NCBI RefSeq assembly: GCF_002355275.1
Contig: NZ_CP023449.1
Coordinates: 2,768,001-2,832,000 of the forward strand
Direction of reading: 5' to 3'
DNA from: Rhizorhabdus dicambivorans
GTDB lineage: Bacteria; Pseudomonadota; Alphaproteobacteria; Sphingomonadales; Sphingomonadaceae
Length of the DNA: 64,000 nucleotides
Under the pieces are notes generated by a model, which saw only the letters and a program-made list of their open reading frames with translations, ran no database searches and was not told the DNA's origin. Every line of letters starts with the position of its first letter. The stretch's first letter is position 1. Of the stretch, positions 50,674-60,790 are shown piece after piece. The position numbers and the translations under genes were made by a program.

Positions 50674-52664
50674 TCGGGGTCGGCCTCGCCGGTGGGCGGA
50701 GGCGCAGGGGATGGCTCGGCTGCGGGCTTGGTCTCGACGGGTTTCGGATCGTTACGATGTGCCCAGGCGTCGGCCTTCCTGGCCATCCGCGCCTCGATCG
50801 ATCCGCCCCAGCCTTCCTCCAGGAAGGCCAGCCGGTCCTCGGCGCGCTTGCGGTCGTAGAGATAGGTGATCAGGTCCCGCGCGATCGGCGCGCCGGCCGC
50901 GCCATGCATACCATGCTCGATCACCACGGACACCGCATAGCGCGGGTCGTGGACCGGTGCGAAGCCGATGAACAGGCCATGGTCGCGATAGCGCCAGGGC
51001 ACGCCATAGCCGCCGAACTCGCCGCCCGCCGCGCGCATCGCCATGGTGATGCGGCGGACCTGGGCCGTGCCGGTCTTGCCCGCCAGCAACTCGCCACCGG
51101 GCAGGTTCAGCCGGCCCGATCCCCCCGTGCCGTAGGGGCCGTTGACGACGCCGCTCATCGCTTCGCGGACGAAGGCCAGATGATCGGGGGCGATCCCCAG
51201 CGGCCCGCCCTGCGCCGGATAGCGCTTGTTGACGATCATCCGGGGCACGATCGCGTTTCCGCTCGCGATTCGCGCCGCCATCACCGCCAGCTGCAGCGGA
51301 TTGGCCAGCGTATAGCCCTGGCCGATCGTCGAATTGAGCGTGTCGGCGGTCGTCCATTTGGCGCCCTTGTAGCGGCGTGCCTTCCATTGGACGTCGGGAA
51401 CGGTGCCATAACGCTGTGACGGCATCGGCAGATCGAATTCGGCGCCCATGCCCAGCATGCGCGCCGTCGCCGCGATTCGGTCGATGCCGACGAGCCGGGC
51501 CATGGTGTAGAAATAGACGTCGCAGCTCGCCGCGATCGCGCGGTGCATGTCGACGCCGCCATGGCCGCCGCGCCGCCAGCAGTGGAAATAGCTGTTGCCG
51601 AGCCTGTAACGGCCCGAGCAGCTGACCATCTGGTTGGGATCGACCCCCGCCTCCAGCAGGGCAAGAGCGACCATCGGCTTGACCGTGGATCCGGGCGGAT
51701 AGAGGCCCTGCATAACCTTGTTGGTCAGGGGGAGATGGTCGTCGTTCGACAACAGGTCCCATTCGGCATGGCTGATGCCGTCGGAAAAGCTGTTCGGGTC
51801 GTAGGCGGGCATCGACGCCATGGCGAGGATCCCGCCGGTCCGCGTATCGATCACCACCGCCGATGCGCTTTCGGGGCCGAGCCGCGCGGCCGCATAGCGC
51901 TGCAGGCCCGCATCGATGGTGAGCTGAAGCGCGTTGCCGACCACCTCCGGCCGCGTGGTCAATTCACGCACGACCTTGCCATGGGCGGTGACTTCGCTGC
52001 GCTTGGCGCCCGGCTTGCCGCGAAGCCAATTTTCCATTGTTCGCTCAAGACCTTCCTTGCCGATCTTGAAGCCGGGTGTAATCAGAAGCGGGTCCCTGGT
52101 CTTGTCATAGTCCGCCGCCGAGGCCGGGCCGACATAGCCCACCAGATGCGCCACCGCGGCGCCCCCCGGATAGAAGCGCCCATAGCCGCTTGCCGGCGCG
52201 ACCCCGGGCAGCGACGGCTGATGGACGCTGACCGCGGCAAAATGCTCATAATCGATATTCTCGGCCACCGGCACGGGCTGGAAGCCGCGCGATTTCTTGA
52301 TGTCCTCGCGGATCCGATCGAGATCGTCGGCGGTCAGCACGAGCAGCCGGCCGAGCTGGCCCAGCACGGCCTCGGGGTTCTTGAGCTGATCGGGGATGAT
52401 ATCGACGCGGAAGGTCGTCCGGTTGATGGCGATCGGCTTGCCGTTGCGGTCGATGATCCAGCCCCGGCGAGGCGGCACCAGGGTGAGTTGGACCCGGTTG
52501 CTTTCGGAAAGATTGGTATAGCGCTCGTTCTGGGCGATCGAGAGCCACGCCATCCGTCCCGCCAGCAGCGTGCCTACCGCCGCTTGCGCACCGCCTACAA
52601 AGAAAGCGCGGCGGGTGAAGGTATAGGCTTGGGTCTGCTCGGTGATGAGCCGGGTACGGCTCAC
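50670..52664 (-). CDS. mrdA: penicillin-binding protein 2 (transpeptidase)
   Basis: 664 residues from GTG 52,664 (GTGA overlap with mreD); ATG at 52,679 would add 5 residues. N-terminal membrane anchor (FFVGGAQAAVGTLLAGRMAW), dimerisation domain with RRGWIIDRNGKPIA, and the catalytic SxxK in PPGSTVKPMVAL, SCD, and LLAGKTGTAQV (KTG). The tail is proline/glutamate rich. It crosslinks lateral-wall peptidoglycan with RodA and the MreBCD complex. Confidence 0.94.
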   Translation of the reverse strand: MSRTRLITEQTQAYTFTRRAFFVGGAQAAVGTLLAGRMAWLSIAQNERYTNLSESNRVQLTLVPPRRGWIIDRNGKPIAINRTTFRVDIIPDQLKNPEAVLGQLGRLLVLTADDLDRIREDIKKSRGFQPVPVAENIDYEHFAAVSVHQPSLPGVAPASGYGRFYPGGAAVAHLVGYVGPASAADYDKTRDPLLITPGFKIGKEGLERTMENWLRGKPGAKRSEVTAHGKVVRELTTRPEVVGNALQLTIDAGLQRYAAARLGPESASAVVIDTRTGGILAMASMPAYDPNSFSDGISHAEWDLLSNDDHLPLTNKVMQGLYPPGSTVKPMVALALLEAGVDPNQMVSCSGRYRLGNSYFHCWRRGGHGGVDMHRAIAASCDVYFYTMARLVGIDRIAATARMLGMGAEFDLPMPSQRYGTVPDVQWKARRYKGAKWTTADTLNSTIGQGYTLANPLQLAVMAARIASGNAIVPRMIVNKRYPAQGGPLGIAPDHLAFVREAMSGVVNGPYGTGGSGRLNLPGGELLAGKTGTAQVRRITMAMRAAGGEFGGYGVPWRYRDHGLFIGFAPVHDPRYAVSVVIEHGMHGAAGAPIARDLITYLYDRKRAEDRLAFLEEGWGGSIEARMARKADAWAHRNDPKPVETKPAAEPSPAPPPTGEADPE

Positions 52665-53173
52665 CGTTTGAGCCGCCATTTGTCGAGCGCGGCGGTAAGC
52701 CGCAATATCGTCGGAAACAGCAGGACCGCGCCGATCGTCTGGGGCAGGACGGTGAGGATCGAGGTGTAGCTGTCGGCGGGTTGGGACAGCGCCCAGGCCC
52801 CCGCCTGCAACAGGGGGATAGCTACCGCCGCGATCGCCCATTCGATCCAGCCTTCACGCCACACCAGCAACTGGTCCATCCATTCGAGCACGAGAAAGGC
52901 CACCGTCCACAAGATCATACCGGTGCCCAGATAATGGCCGCTCATCAGGTCGTCGGCCAGCCCCAGCGGCAGGGCCATCCAGACCGGCCACATTTCCGGC
53001 CTCAGCAACCGCCAGGCGAGCAGGATCATCAGCCCGAAGGGCGGCACGATCGGTTCGGTGGCGATGACCGGCACCAGCGCCGTCGCCGATCCCGCCAAGG
53101 TCGACAGGATCGGGATCAGAGTCACCCGCAGGGCCGGGCGCTCCATATAGGGATTGCCCTTGCGCGCGATCAT
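52661..53173 (-). CDS. mreD: rod-shape determining protein MreD
   Basis: 170 residues with five hydrophobic segments (for example PPFGLMILLAWRLLRPEMWP and LPLGLADDLMSGHYLGTGM). Small inner-membrane protein of the elongasome. It overlaps mreC and mrdA by 4 bases on either side. Confidence 0.9.
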   Translation of the reverse strand: MIARKGNPYMERPALRVTLIPILSTLAGSATALVPVIATEPIVPPFGLMILLAWRLLRPEMWPVWMALPLGLADDLMSGHYLGTGMILWTVAFLVLEWMDQLLVWREGWIEWAIAAVAIPLLQAGAWALSQPADSYTSILTVLPQTIGAVLLFPTILRLTAALDKWRLKR

Positions 53174-54045
53174 GGCTTGGGCTGCGCGGGCAGATCGGTG
53201 ATCGGCGCCTGGGCGATCGGATAGACCGCCGCGAAATCCGCGCGCGCCGGATCCGCGAGCGGACGCGCAACGGCGCGATCGCCGCGTACCGCCGTCACCA
53301 CGGCGACCGGGATGTTCGGCGTATAGACGCCGCCCGTGCCTGAAGTGACCACGAGGTCGCCGCGCCGGAACGGCCGGCCGCCGGCAATGAGCGCGCGGAC
53401 CTCCATGGTGCCGTCTCCCTGACCGGTGGCGATGGCGGCCAGGCCGCTGCGCGTGATCTTCACCGGCACCGCGGTTTCGCCATCGGTGAGCAGCAGCACG
53501 CGCGAGGCGAAGATGCCGCTTTCATAGACACGGCCGACCAGCCCCTCGGGCGAGCGGACCGTCATGCCCGGCCGCACTTTCCCGGCGGTGCCGGCCGAAA
53601 GCGTAGCGAAGCGGCGTTGGCCGGTGGGGGTTGAGCCGATCAACCGGGTGCTGAGGATCGGCGCGGGAAGATTCTCGGTCAGCCGGACCAGCTTCTTCAG
53701 GCGGGCATTCTCGGCGGCAATCACCTTGGCCGCGATCACCGCGCGACGTTCGTGCGCCAGTTCCTTTCGGAGCTCCCGATTCTGGCTGCCGGCGGCCAGA
53801 TAGGCATCGATCGCGTCACCCATGCCATGAATGCCCTCGACACCGGCGCGGCCGATGCCGGTGAACAGTGCGCCGGCATCGACGACGACGCCCCGCAAGG
53901 TTCCGAAGGCGCGCGGATCGAGGCGTGAAACGAGCAGCAGCGCGACACCGAGCAGGATACCCGCGATCGCGATGACATAGCCCGCGAACAGGCCATATTG
54001 GACCCGTCGGGAAAAGCCTCGACGCCGGTGCCGGGGCGCCGCCAT
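53170..54045 (-). CDS. mreC: rod-shape determining protein MreC
   Basis: 291 residues. Basic N terminus, one membrane helix (about 16-38), a coiled coil (about 75-110, RELRKELAHERRAVIAAKVI) and a periplasmic beta domain (PEGLVGRVYESGIFASRVLL; GDLVVTSGTGGVYTPNIPV). It links MreB to the peptidoglycan synthases. 16 bases after mreB. Confidence 0.93.
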   Translation of the reverse strand: MAAPRHRRRGFSRRVQYGLFAGYVIAIAGILLGVALLLVSRLDPRAFGTLRGVVVDAGALFTGIGRAGVEGIHGMGDAIDAYLAAGSQNRELRKELAHERRAVIAAKVIAAENARLKKLVRLTENLPAPILSTRLIGSTPTGQRRFATLSAGTAGKVRPGMTVRSPEGLVGRVYESGIFASRVLLLTDGETAVPVKITRSGLAAIATGQGDGTMEVRALIAGGRPFRRGDLVVTSGTGGVYTPNIPVAVVTAVRGDRAVARPLADPARADFAAVYPIAQAPITDLPAQPKP

Positions 54046-54061
54046 CGGCTGGCGGAGCCGG

Positions 54062-55117
<1,056 letters not shown>

Positions 55118-55242
55118 TTAGGCCCGCCCCAGGCCGGATTCTCTGATCGCTAGCATCCCGTGACCGGCGCTGTCATCTCTTGGGGAAATCCGACGCTTAT
55201 CGAGGGATGCGGAAGCCCGCCGCTTGGGCTAGGACGAGTCCC

Positions 55243-57024
55243 ATGTCAATACGCCGCCTGCCGGAACATCTGGTCAATCGCATCGCTGCCGGTGAAGTGG
55301 TCGAAAGGCCAGCCAGTGCGCTGAAGGAACTGGTCGAGAATTCGATCGACGCCGGCGCCAAGAGGATATCGATAAGCCTTTCAGAAGGCGGGCTTTCCTC
55401 GATCGACGTGGCCGACGACGGCTGCGGCATGGCGCCGGACGAGATCGCCCTGGCGATGGAGCGGCACGCGACGTCGAAATTACCCGACGACGCCATCGAA
55501 TCCGTAACGACATTGGGCTTCCGGGGTGAGGCACTGCCCTCGATCGGCAGCGTCGCCGATCTGACGATCGAAAGCCGGGTGCGCGGCGCCGATGGCTGGT
55601 ATCGCCGGATCGATCATGGCGTGCTGGTTGGGGAAGGGCCGGCGGCGCTGCCGCCCGGCACCCGCATCAAGGTGTCCAACCTGTTCGCCAAGGTGCCGGC
55701 GCGGCGCAAATTCCTGCGCTCGGGCCGTTCGGAATATGCGGCCTGCGTCGACGTCATCAAGCGGCTCGCCATGGCGCGGCCCGATATCGGCTTCACGCTG
55801 GAGCATGACGGGCGCCGGGCGATCCTGGTCGGGCCCGACGAGCAGCGGCCCGAGCGGGTCGCGGCGCTGACCGACCGCGACCTTGCCGAAAACAGCGTGA
55901 TCGTCGATTTCCGCCGCGAGGCGGTTTCGCTGACCGGGGTTGCGGGCCTGCCGACCTTCAACCGGGGGGTCGCCGATCATCAATATCTGTTCGTCAACGG
56001 CCGGCCGGTGAAGGACCGGCTGCTGATCGGCGCGCTCCGGGCCGCCTATCAGGACATGCTGGCGCGCGACCGGCATCCGCTGGTGGCGCTGTTCATCGAA
56101 CTGCCCGGCGACCAGGTCGACGTCAACGTCCATCCGGCCAAGACCGAGGTGCGCTTCCGCGATCCCGGGCTGGTGCGCGGGATGATCGTGGGCGGCCTGC
56201 GCGCCGCGCTGGACGAGGCGGGGCATCGCAGCGCCCAGCGGCCCTCGGTCGCGGCGCTCGGCAACTGGCAGAGCGGCAGCTTTCCCTCGGCGCCGTCCTC
56301 ACCCGCGATACCGAACGGCTTCGCCTTCCCCGCGGCGGCGCGCGAGGCGGGGCAGGGCAGCGTCTGGGACCGGGTGACAGACTATACGCCCGCGCCGATG
56401 GCCCGGGCCGAGCCGGCCTATGCCGCCCCGCCCGAGCATCGGGCCTTTCCGATGGGGGTGGCGCGCGGGCAGGTGGCCGCCACCTATATCGTCGCCGAGG
56501 CCGAGGACGGCCTCGTCATCGTCGACCAGCATGCCGCGCATGAGCGGCTCGTGCTCGAACGGATGCGCCGGGCGATGTCCGACGGTGGGGTCGCCCGCCA
56601 GGCGCTGCTGCTGCCCGAGGTGGTCGAACTCGACGAGACGGGTTGCGACCGTCTCGAGGGGCGGATCGCCGAACTGGCCGAGATGGGGCTGGAACTCGAA
56701 CGCTTCGGCCCCAAGGCGATGCTGGTGCGCGCAACCCCGGCGATGCTGGGGCAGGGCGACGTCCACGGCCTGGTCATCGATCTCGCCGACGAACTGGCCG
56801 CCTATGACGAGGCGCTGTCGCTCAAGGAGAAGCTCGATCATGTCGCCGCGACCATGGCCTGCCACGGCTCGGTCCGCGCGGGGCGCACGCTGTCTGTCGC
56901 CGAGATGAACGCGCTGCTCCGGGAGATGGAGGTCACCCCGCATTCGGGCCAGTGCAACCATGGCCGCCCGACCTGGATCAAGCTCGGCCATGGCGATATC
57001 GAGAAGCTGTTCGGGCGCAAATGA
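55243..57024 (+). CDS. mutL: DNA mismatch repair protein MutL
   Basis: 593 residues from ATG at 55,243. N-terminal GHKL ATPase (RIAAGEVVERPASALKELVE, DDGCGM, TLGFRGEALPSI) and S5 domain (RNAVNVHPAKTEVRF-like VNVHPAKTEVRF). Linker about 335-410. C-terminal dimerisation domain with QHAAHERLVLERM and CNHGRPTWIKL. No endonuclease DQHA(x)2E(x)4E motif in full form was noted beyond VDQHAAHERLVLE. It couples MutS mismatch recognition to strand removal. Confidence 0.94.
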   Translation: MSIRRLPEHLVNRIAAGEVVERPASALKELVENSIDAGAKRISISLSEGGLSSIDVADDGCGMAPDEIALAMERHATSKLPDDAIESVTTLGFRGEALPSIGSVADLTIESRVRGADGWYRRIDHGVLVGEGPAALPPGTRIKVSNLFAKVPARRKFLRSGRSEYAACVDVIKRLAMARPDIGFTLEHDGRRAILVGPDEQRPERVAALTDRDLAENSVIVDFRREAVSLTGVAGLPTFNRGVADHQYLFVNGRPVKDRLLIGALRAAYQDMLARDRHPLVALFIELPGDQVDVNVHPAKTEVRFRDPGLVRGMIVGGLRAALDEAGHRSAQRPSVAALGNWQSGSFPSAPSSPAIPNGFAFPAAAREAGQGSVWDRVTDYTPAPMARAEPAYAAPPEHRAFPMGVARGQVAATYIVAEAEDGLVIVDQHAAHERLVLERMRRAMSDGGVARQALLLPEVVELDETGCDRLEGRIAELAEMGLELERFGPKAMLVRATPAMLGQGDVHGLVIDLADELAAYDEALSLKEKLDHVAATMACHGSVRAGRTLSVAEMNALLREMEVTPHSGQCNHGRPTWIKLGHGDIEKLFGRK

Positions 57025-57104
57025 CAGGTGACGGCGGATCGCCGGGAGCGTGGCGCCCTAGCGGCAGGCTCCGGACCGTCCCGCTTTGGCCGGCGGCCTC
57101 ATCG

Positions 57105-57370
57105 TCATCGATGAGACGCGCATAGCTTGTTGCCGTCCGGATCGCGCAGATAGGCAAGATAGAGCTTCAGCGCGCCCATAACCCGGGACCCGGGAGGATC
57201 CTCGATGGCTGTGCCGCCATGCGCGACCCCGGCCGCATGCCAGGTCTCGACTTCGTCCGGGCTGGTCATGGCGAAACCTATCGTGCTGCCATTGGCGTGT
57301 GTCGCGGGCTATCCGTCGAGCGGGGACGCCGTACCGCTGGCGCCTCGATATACCAGCTGGTGCGATAATA
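57105..57370 (-). pseudogene. decayed VOC/glyoxalase-family gene, C-terminal part
   Basis: The minus frame reads SPLDG-stop-PATHANGSTIGFAM, TWHAAGVAHGGTAIEDPPG, LYLAYLRDPDGNKLCASHR and stops at 57,105. This is the C-terminal half of a VOC protein of the GNKLCALHR type. An in-frame TAG interrupts the usual LDGxPATHANG segment, and no N-terminal half is found upstream. The remaining sequence between mutL and the small gene at 57,443 has nothing else. Confidence 0.6.
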
Positions 57371-57442
57371 AGAATTATGTTAAATAACGATGATAGAACC
57401 CGCCGATCGGGTGGCAGCGCGCCGCTATCACTTCAACGCCGA

Positions 57443-57619
57443 CTATCCCGTTGCGCGCAGCACCATGATTGCGGCGGTGACCGCCAGGAAGATCACCGCC
57501 CAGATGAGGGCCAGCTTCACGATCCGCTGCGCCGGCAGTCCGCGCCGCGCCAGTCCCGGCACGACGAGGACGAGCATCGCCGCGATGGCGACCAGCGCGA
57601 CGATGCGATCACCGCTCAC
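57443..57619 (-). CDS. small membrane protein, 58 residues
   Basis: GTG start at 57,619 overlapping the stop of the MBL gene (GTGA). Two hydrophobic helices: IVALVAIAAMLVLVVPGLA and LALIWAVIFLAVTAAIMVL, separated by a basic turn RRGLPAQRIVK. Last gene of the dense leftward run. Unknown function. The coupling and clean composition argue that it is real. Confidence 0.7.
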   Translation of the reverse strand: MSGDRIVALVAIAAMLVLVVPGLARRGLPAQRIVKLALIWAVIFLAVTAAIMVLRATG

Positions 57620-58380
57620 AGGCGGATATCCTGCCCGTCATAGCCGGGCTCGATCCCGGCCGGCAGCACCGCCGACAGCGAGGCATAATCCATCGACTGG
57701 TCCATGTGCGTCAGGATAGCACGCCCCGGACCGCAGCGCGCAATGGCGTCGAGCGTCAGGCCAAGATGCGCGTGTGTCGGATGCGGCCGCTCTCGCAGCG
57801 CATCGACCACCCAGATGTCAACAGCTTCGAACAGTTGGCACATATCGTCGGTAAATTCATGAAAATCAGTGGAATAACCTATCGACTTGCCATCATGCTC
57901 GAAGCGGAAACCGGCGCTGTAGATGCTGCCGTGCGGCTGTGCGACGGTACGGACGCGAATGTCCCCGATGATTATGTCGGGTGCGAGTTCATAGCGCGCG
58001 ACAGTCGGCGGATAGCCGTCGCGGCCATGAAAGACATAAGCGAAGCGCTGCTCCAGTTGGGCCATGGTCTCGGCAAAGCCATAGCCCGGCACCGGAGCGC
58101 GGCGTGCGTGGAAGATCTGCCGGCAATCGTCGATCCCATGGCAATGATCGGCATGGTCGTGGGTCCACAGGATGGCGTCGATATCGATGATATCGGCGGC
58201 GAGCAGCTGCTGGCGCATGTCGGGCGTGGTGTCGATGAGCAGATTGGTAGTGTCGCTCGATACTAGGATCGAGGCGCGGCTGCGCCGGTTGCGCGGCTCG
58301 GCGGGGTCGCAATCGCCCCAGTCATTGCCGATCCGCGGCACGCCCGATGAGGTGCCGCATCCGAGGATGCGGAGCTTCAC
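57616..58380 (-). CDS. MBL-fold hydrolase, PhnP-like
   Basis: 254 residues, metallo-beta-lactamase fold with WTHDHADHCHGID (H-x-H-x-D-H), GCGTSSGVPRIGNDWG at the N terminus as in PhnP phosphodiesterases, and THAHLGLTLDAI near the end. Probably a phosphodiesterase with a small cyclic phosphate substrate. It overlaps tatD by 4 bases. Confidence 0.88.
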   Translation of the reverse strand: MKLRILGCGTSSGVPRIGNDWGDCDPAEPRNRRSRASILVSSDTTNLLIDTTPDMRQQLLAADIIDIDAILWTHDHADHCHGIDDCRQIFHARRAPVPGYGFAETMAQLEQRFAYVFHGRDGYPPTVARYELAPDIIIGDIRVRTVAQPHGSIYSAGFRFEHDGKSIGYSTDFHEFTDDMCQLFEAVDIWVVDALRERPHPTHAHLGLTLDAIARCGPGRAILTHMDQSMDYASLSAVLPAGIEPGYDGQDIRL

Positions 58381-59153
58381 GATCTCGCTTTCGCGAACAG
58401 ATTGAAGAAGTTGCTGGAGGTTGCTTCCGCCAAATCCTCGATATCCCAGCCCAGCTCGACGGCCAGCATGCGCGCCGTATCGGTAACGAAGGCGGGCTCG
58501 CAGGGTTTCCCGCGATGCGGCACCGGCGCCAGGAAGGGGCTGTCGGTTTCGATCAGCAGCCGGTCGCGCGGGATGAGATGCGCGGTGCTGCGCAGATCGC
58601 CGGCATTCTTGAAGGTGACGATCCCCGACAGCGAGATCGAGAAGCCGAGATCGAGCATCGCCCGGGCGAGATCGGCGCTGCCGGTGAAGCAGTGGATGAC
58701 GGCGGTGAAGGCCCCCTTCCCCATCTCCTCGGCCAAAATCGCCTTGGTGTCCCCCTCCGCTTCGCGGGTGTGGACGATCAGCGGCAGGCCGGTTGCGCGC
58801 GCGGCGGCGATATGGCGGCGGAAGCTGGCGCGCTGCCGATCCCGGTCCGACTTGTCATAATAGAAATCGAGGCCGGTCTCGCCGATGCCGATGATGCGCG
58901 GATGCGCGGCCTTTTCGATCAGCAGCGCGGTCTCGATGTCCTCATGGGTGTCGGCGTCGTGCGGATGGATGCCGACGCTCGCCCAGACATCGGGCTCGCG
59001 CTCGGCAGTTTCCAGTACAGCAGCCCATTCGCTCGCGCGGGTCGAGATGTTCAGCATCGTCGAGACGCCCGCCGCCCGCGCCGCCGCCAGAACGTCCTGC
59101 TGGCGCTCGGCCAGGCCCGCATAGTTCAGATGGCAATGGCTATCGACGAACAT
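58377..59153 (-). CDS. tatD: TatD-family metal-dependent deoxyribonuclease
   Basis: 258 residues. Amidohydrolase-type metal ligands in FVDSHCHLNY, GIHPHDAD, IGETGLDFYY, HTREAE, HCFTGS and ETDSPFLAP. 3'-5' exonuclease/quality-control role in the family. Start overlaps the metG stop (TGATG). Confidence 0.93.
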   Translation of the reverse strand: MFVDSHCHLNYAGLAERQQDVLAAARAAGVSTMLNISTRASEWAAVLETAEREPDVWASVGIHPHDADTHEDIETALLIEKAAHPRIIGIGETGLDFYYDKSDRDRQRASFRRHIAAARATGLPLIVHTREAEGDTKAILAEEMGKGAFTAVIHCFTGSADLARAMLDLGFSISLSGIVTFKNAGDLRSTAHLIPRDRLLIETDSPFLAPVPHRGKPCEPAFVTDTARMLAVELGWDIEDLAEATSSNFFNLFAKARS

Positions 59154-60724
59154 CAGGCGTCCGCTTGCTCAAGCTCAAGGCGCGGGAACAGCGGCACCGG
59201 TTGGGCGACCCTGTAGCCTGAACCCCGCAGCGCATCATACCAGCTCTGGTCTTCGATCGCGGCGAAATCGCGCGCATCAGGCGCGATGCCCATCTGATCA
59301 AGCAGCTTGCCGGCGCTTTCCGGAATGACGGGCAGGATCGCAATGGCCAGATCGCGGATCACGGCGAACAGCGTGCCCAGCACGGTCTTCATCCGCTCGG
59401 GATCGCTCTTGCGCAATGCCCAGGGCGCCTGGGCATCGACATATTGGTTGCAGGCGAATACCGCCTTCATCCACGCCTCGATGCCGATCGAGAAAGCCAG
59501 CTGCTCGAAGGCGCGCGGGGTTTCGTCGAGGCAGGCGGCGGCAACGGCGCGGACCAGCGCGGCATCATCCTCGTTGCGGTCGAGCACCGGAAGTTCGCCA
59601 TCCATGTTCTTGAAGATCATCGACAAAGTGCGCTGCGCCAGATTACCGAAGCTGTTCGCCAGTTCGGCATTGGCGCGGTTGACGATCGCCTCATGGCTGT
59701 AGCTGCCGTCCTGGCCGAAACTCACCTCCCGCATCAGGAAATAACGGAGCTGGTCCACGCCATAGCGCTCCGCCATCGTCATCGGATCGACGACATTGCC
59801 GACCGACTTCGACATCTTCTCGCCCTTGTTGAGCAGGAATCCGTGGCCGAACACCTGCTGCGGCAACGGCAGCTTCGCGGACATCAGGAAGGCCGGCCAA
59901 TAGACGGTATGGAAGCGGACGATATCCTTGCCGATCAGGTGGAGATTGGCGGGCCAATAGCGGTCATAGAGATCGCCGCCATCCGGGTAGCCAACGCCGG
60001 TCAGGTAGTTGGTCAGCGCGTCGACCCAGACATACATGACATGGCCGGGGCTGCCGGGCACCGGCACGCCCCAGTCAAAGCTGGTGCGCGATACCGACAG
60101 GTCGCTCAGACCGCCACTGACGAAGCTCACCACCTCGTTGCGCCGGCTTTCCGGACGGATGAAATCGGGCTGGTCGCGATAGAGCGCGAGCAGCGGCTCC
60201 TGATATCTGGACAGCCTGAAGAACCAGCTTTCCTCGACAGTCCATTCGACCGGGGTGCCCTGCGGCGAGAGCTTCACGCCCCCTTCCCCGTCGGTCAGTT
60301 CCTTTTCGTCGTAAAAGGCCTCGTCGCGAACCGAATACCAACCCTCATAGCGATCGAGATAGAGATCTCCATTGGCCTCCATGGCCTGCCAGATCGCCTG
60401 GCTGGCGGCATAATGGTCGGCGTCGCTGGTCCGGATGAAACGATCATGCGATATGTTGAGAACCCCACACATCTGCTTGAAATAGGCAGACATCTCGTCC
60501 GCCAATGCGCGCGGGGTGATGTCGCGGGTGCGCGCCGCCTGGGCCATCTTCAGGCCATGTTCGTCGGTGCCGGTCTGGAAGCGCACGTCGCGTCCCCTGG
60601 CCCGCTGGAACCGCGCGATCACATCCGCCGCGATCGCCTCATAGGCATGGCCGATGTGCGGGCGGCCATTGGGATAGCTGATCGCGGTGGTGATGTAGAA
60701 GGGGTTCGCCATGGGTTCAGCCAT
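59153..60724 (-). CDS. metG: methionyl-tRNA synthetase
   Basis: 523 residues, class I aminoacyl-tRNA synthetase. HIGH motif in GRPHIGHAYEAI, GTDEHGLKMAQAA, and the KMSKS loop EKMSKSVGNVVDP. Anticodon-binding domain about 390-510 (NQYVDAQAPWALRK). It is the short form without a C-terminal EMAP-like domain. ATG 60,712 (MANPFYITT) is an alternative start. Confidence 0.95.
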   Translation of the reverse strand: MAEPMANPFYITTAISYPNGRPHIGHAYEAIAADVIARFQRARGRDVRFQTGTDEHGLKMAQAARTRDITPRALADEMSAYFKQMCGVLNISHDRFIRTSDADHYAASQAIWQAMEANGDLYLDRYEGWYSVRDEAFYDEKELTDGEGGVKLSPQGTPVEWTVEESWFFRLSRYQEPLLALYRDQPDFIRPESRRNEVVSFVSGGLSDLSVSRTSFDWGVPVPGSPGHVMYVWVDALTNYLTGVGYPDGGDLYDRYWPANLHLIGKDIVRFHTVYWPAFLMSAKLPLPQQVFGHGFLLNKGEKMSKSVGNVVDPMTMAERYGVDQLRYFLMREVSFGQDGSYSHEAIVNRANAELANSFGNLAQRTLSMIFKNMDGELPVLDRNEDDAALVRAVAAACLDETPRAFEQLAFSIGIEAWMKAVFACNQYVDAQAPWALRKSDPERMKTVLGTLFAVIRDLAIAILPVIPESAGKLLDQMGIAPDARDFAAIEDQSWYDALRGSGYRVAQPVPLFPRLELEQADA

Positions 60725-60790
60725 TAGGGACGCGCGGCTGCATCCGCAATGTCCGGATTGATATGAACATCGTCATGCTGGCGGGTTGGT

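Noticed and set aside
51543-52769. 408-codon open frame on the plus strand
   Set aside because: Antisense to mrdA (PBP2) and part of mreD, which are unambiguous.
59444-60727. 427-codon open frame on the plus strand
   Set aside because: Antisense to metG with HIGH and KMSKS motifs; shadow of high-GC coding sequence.
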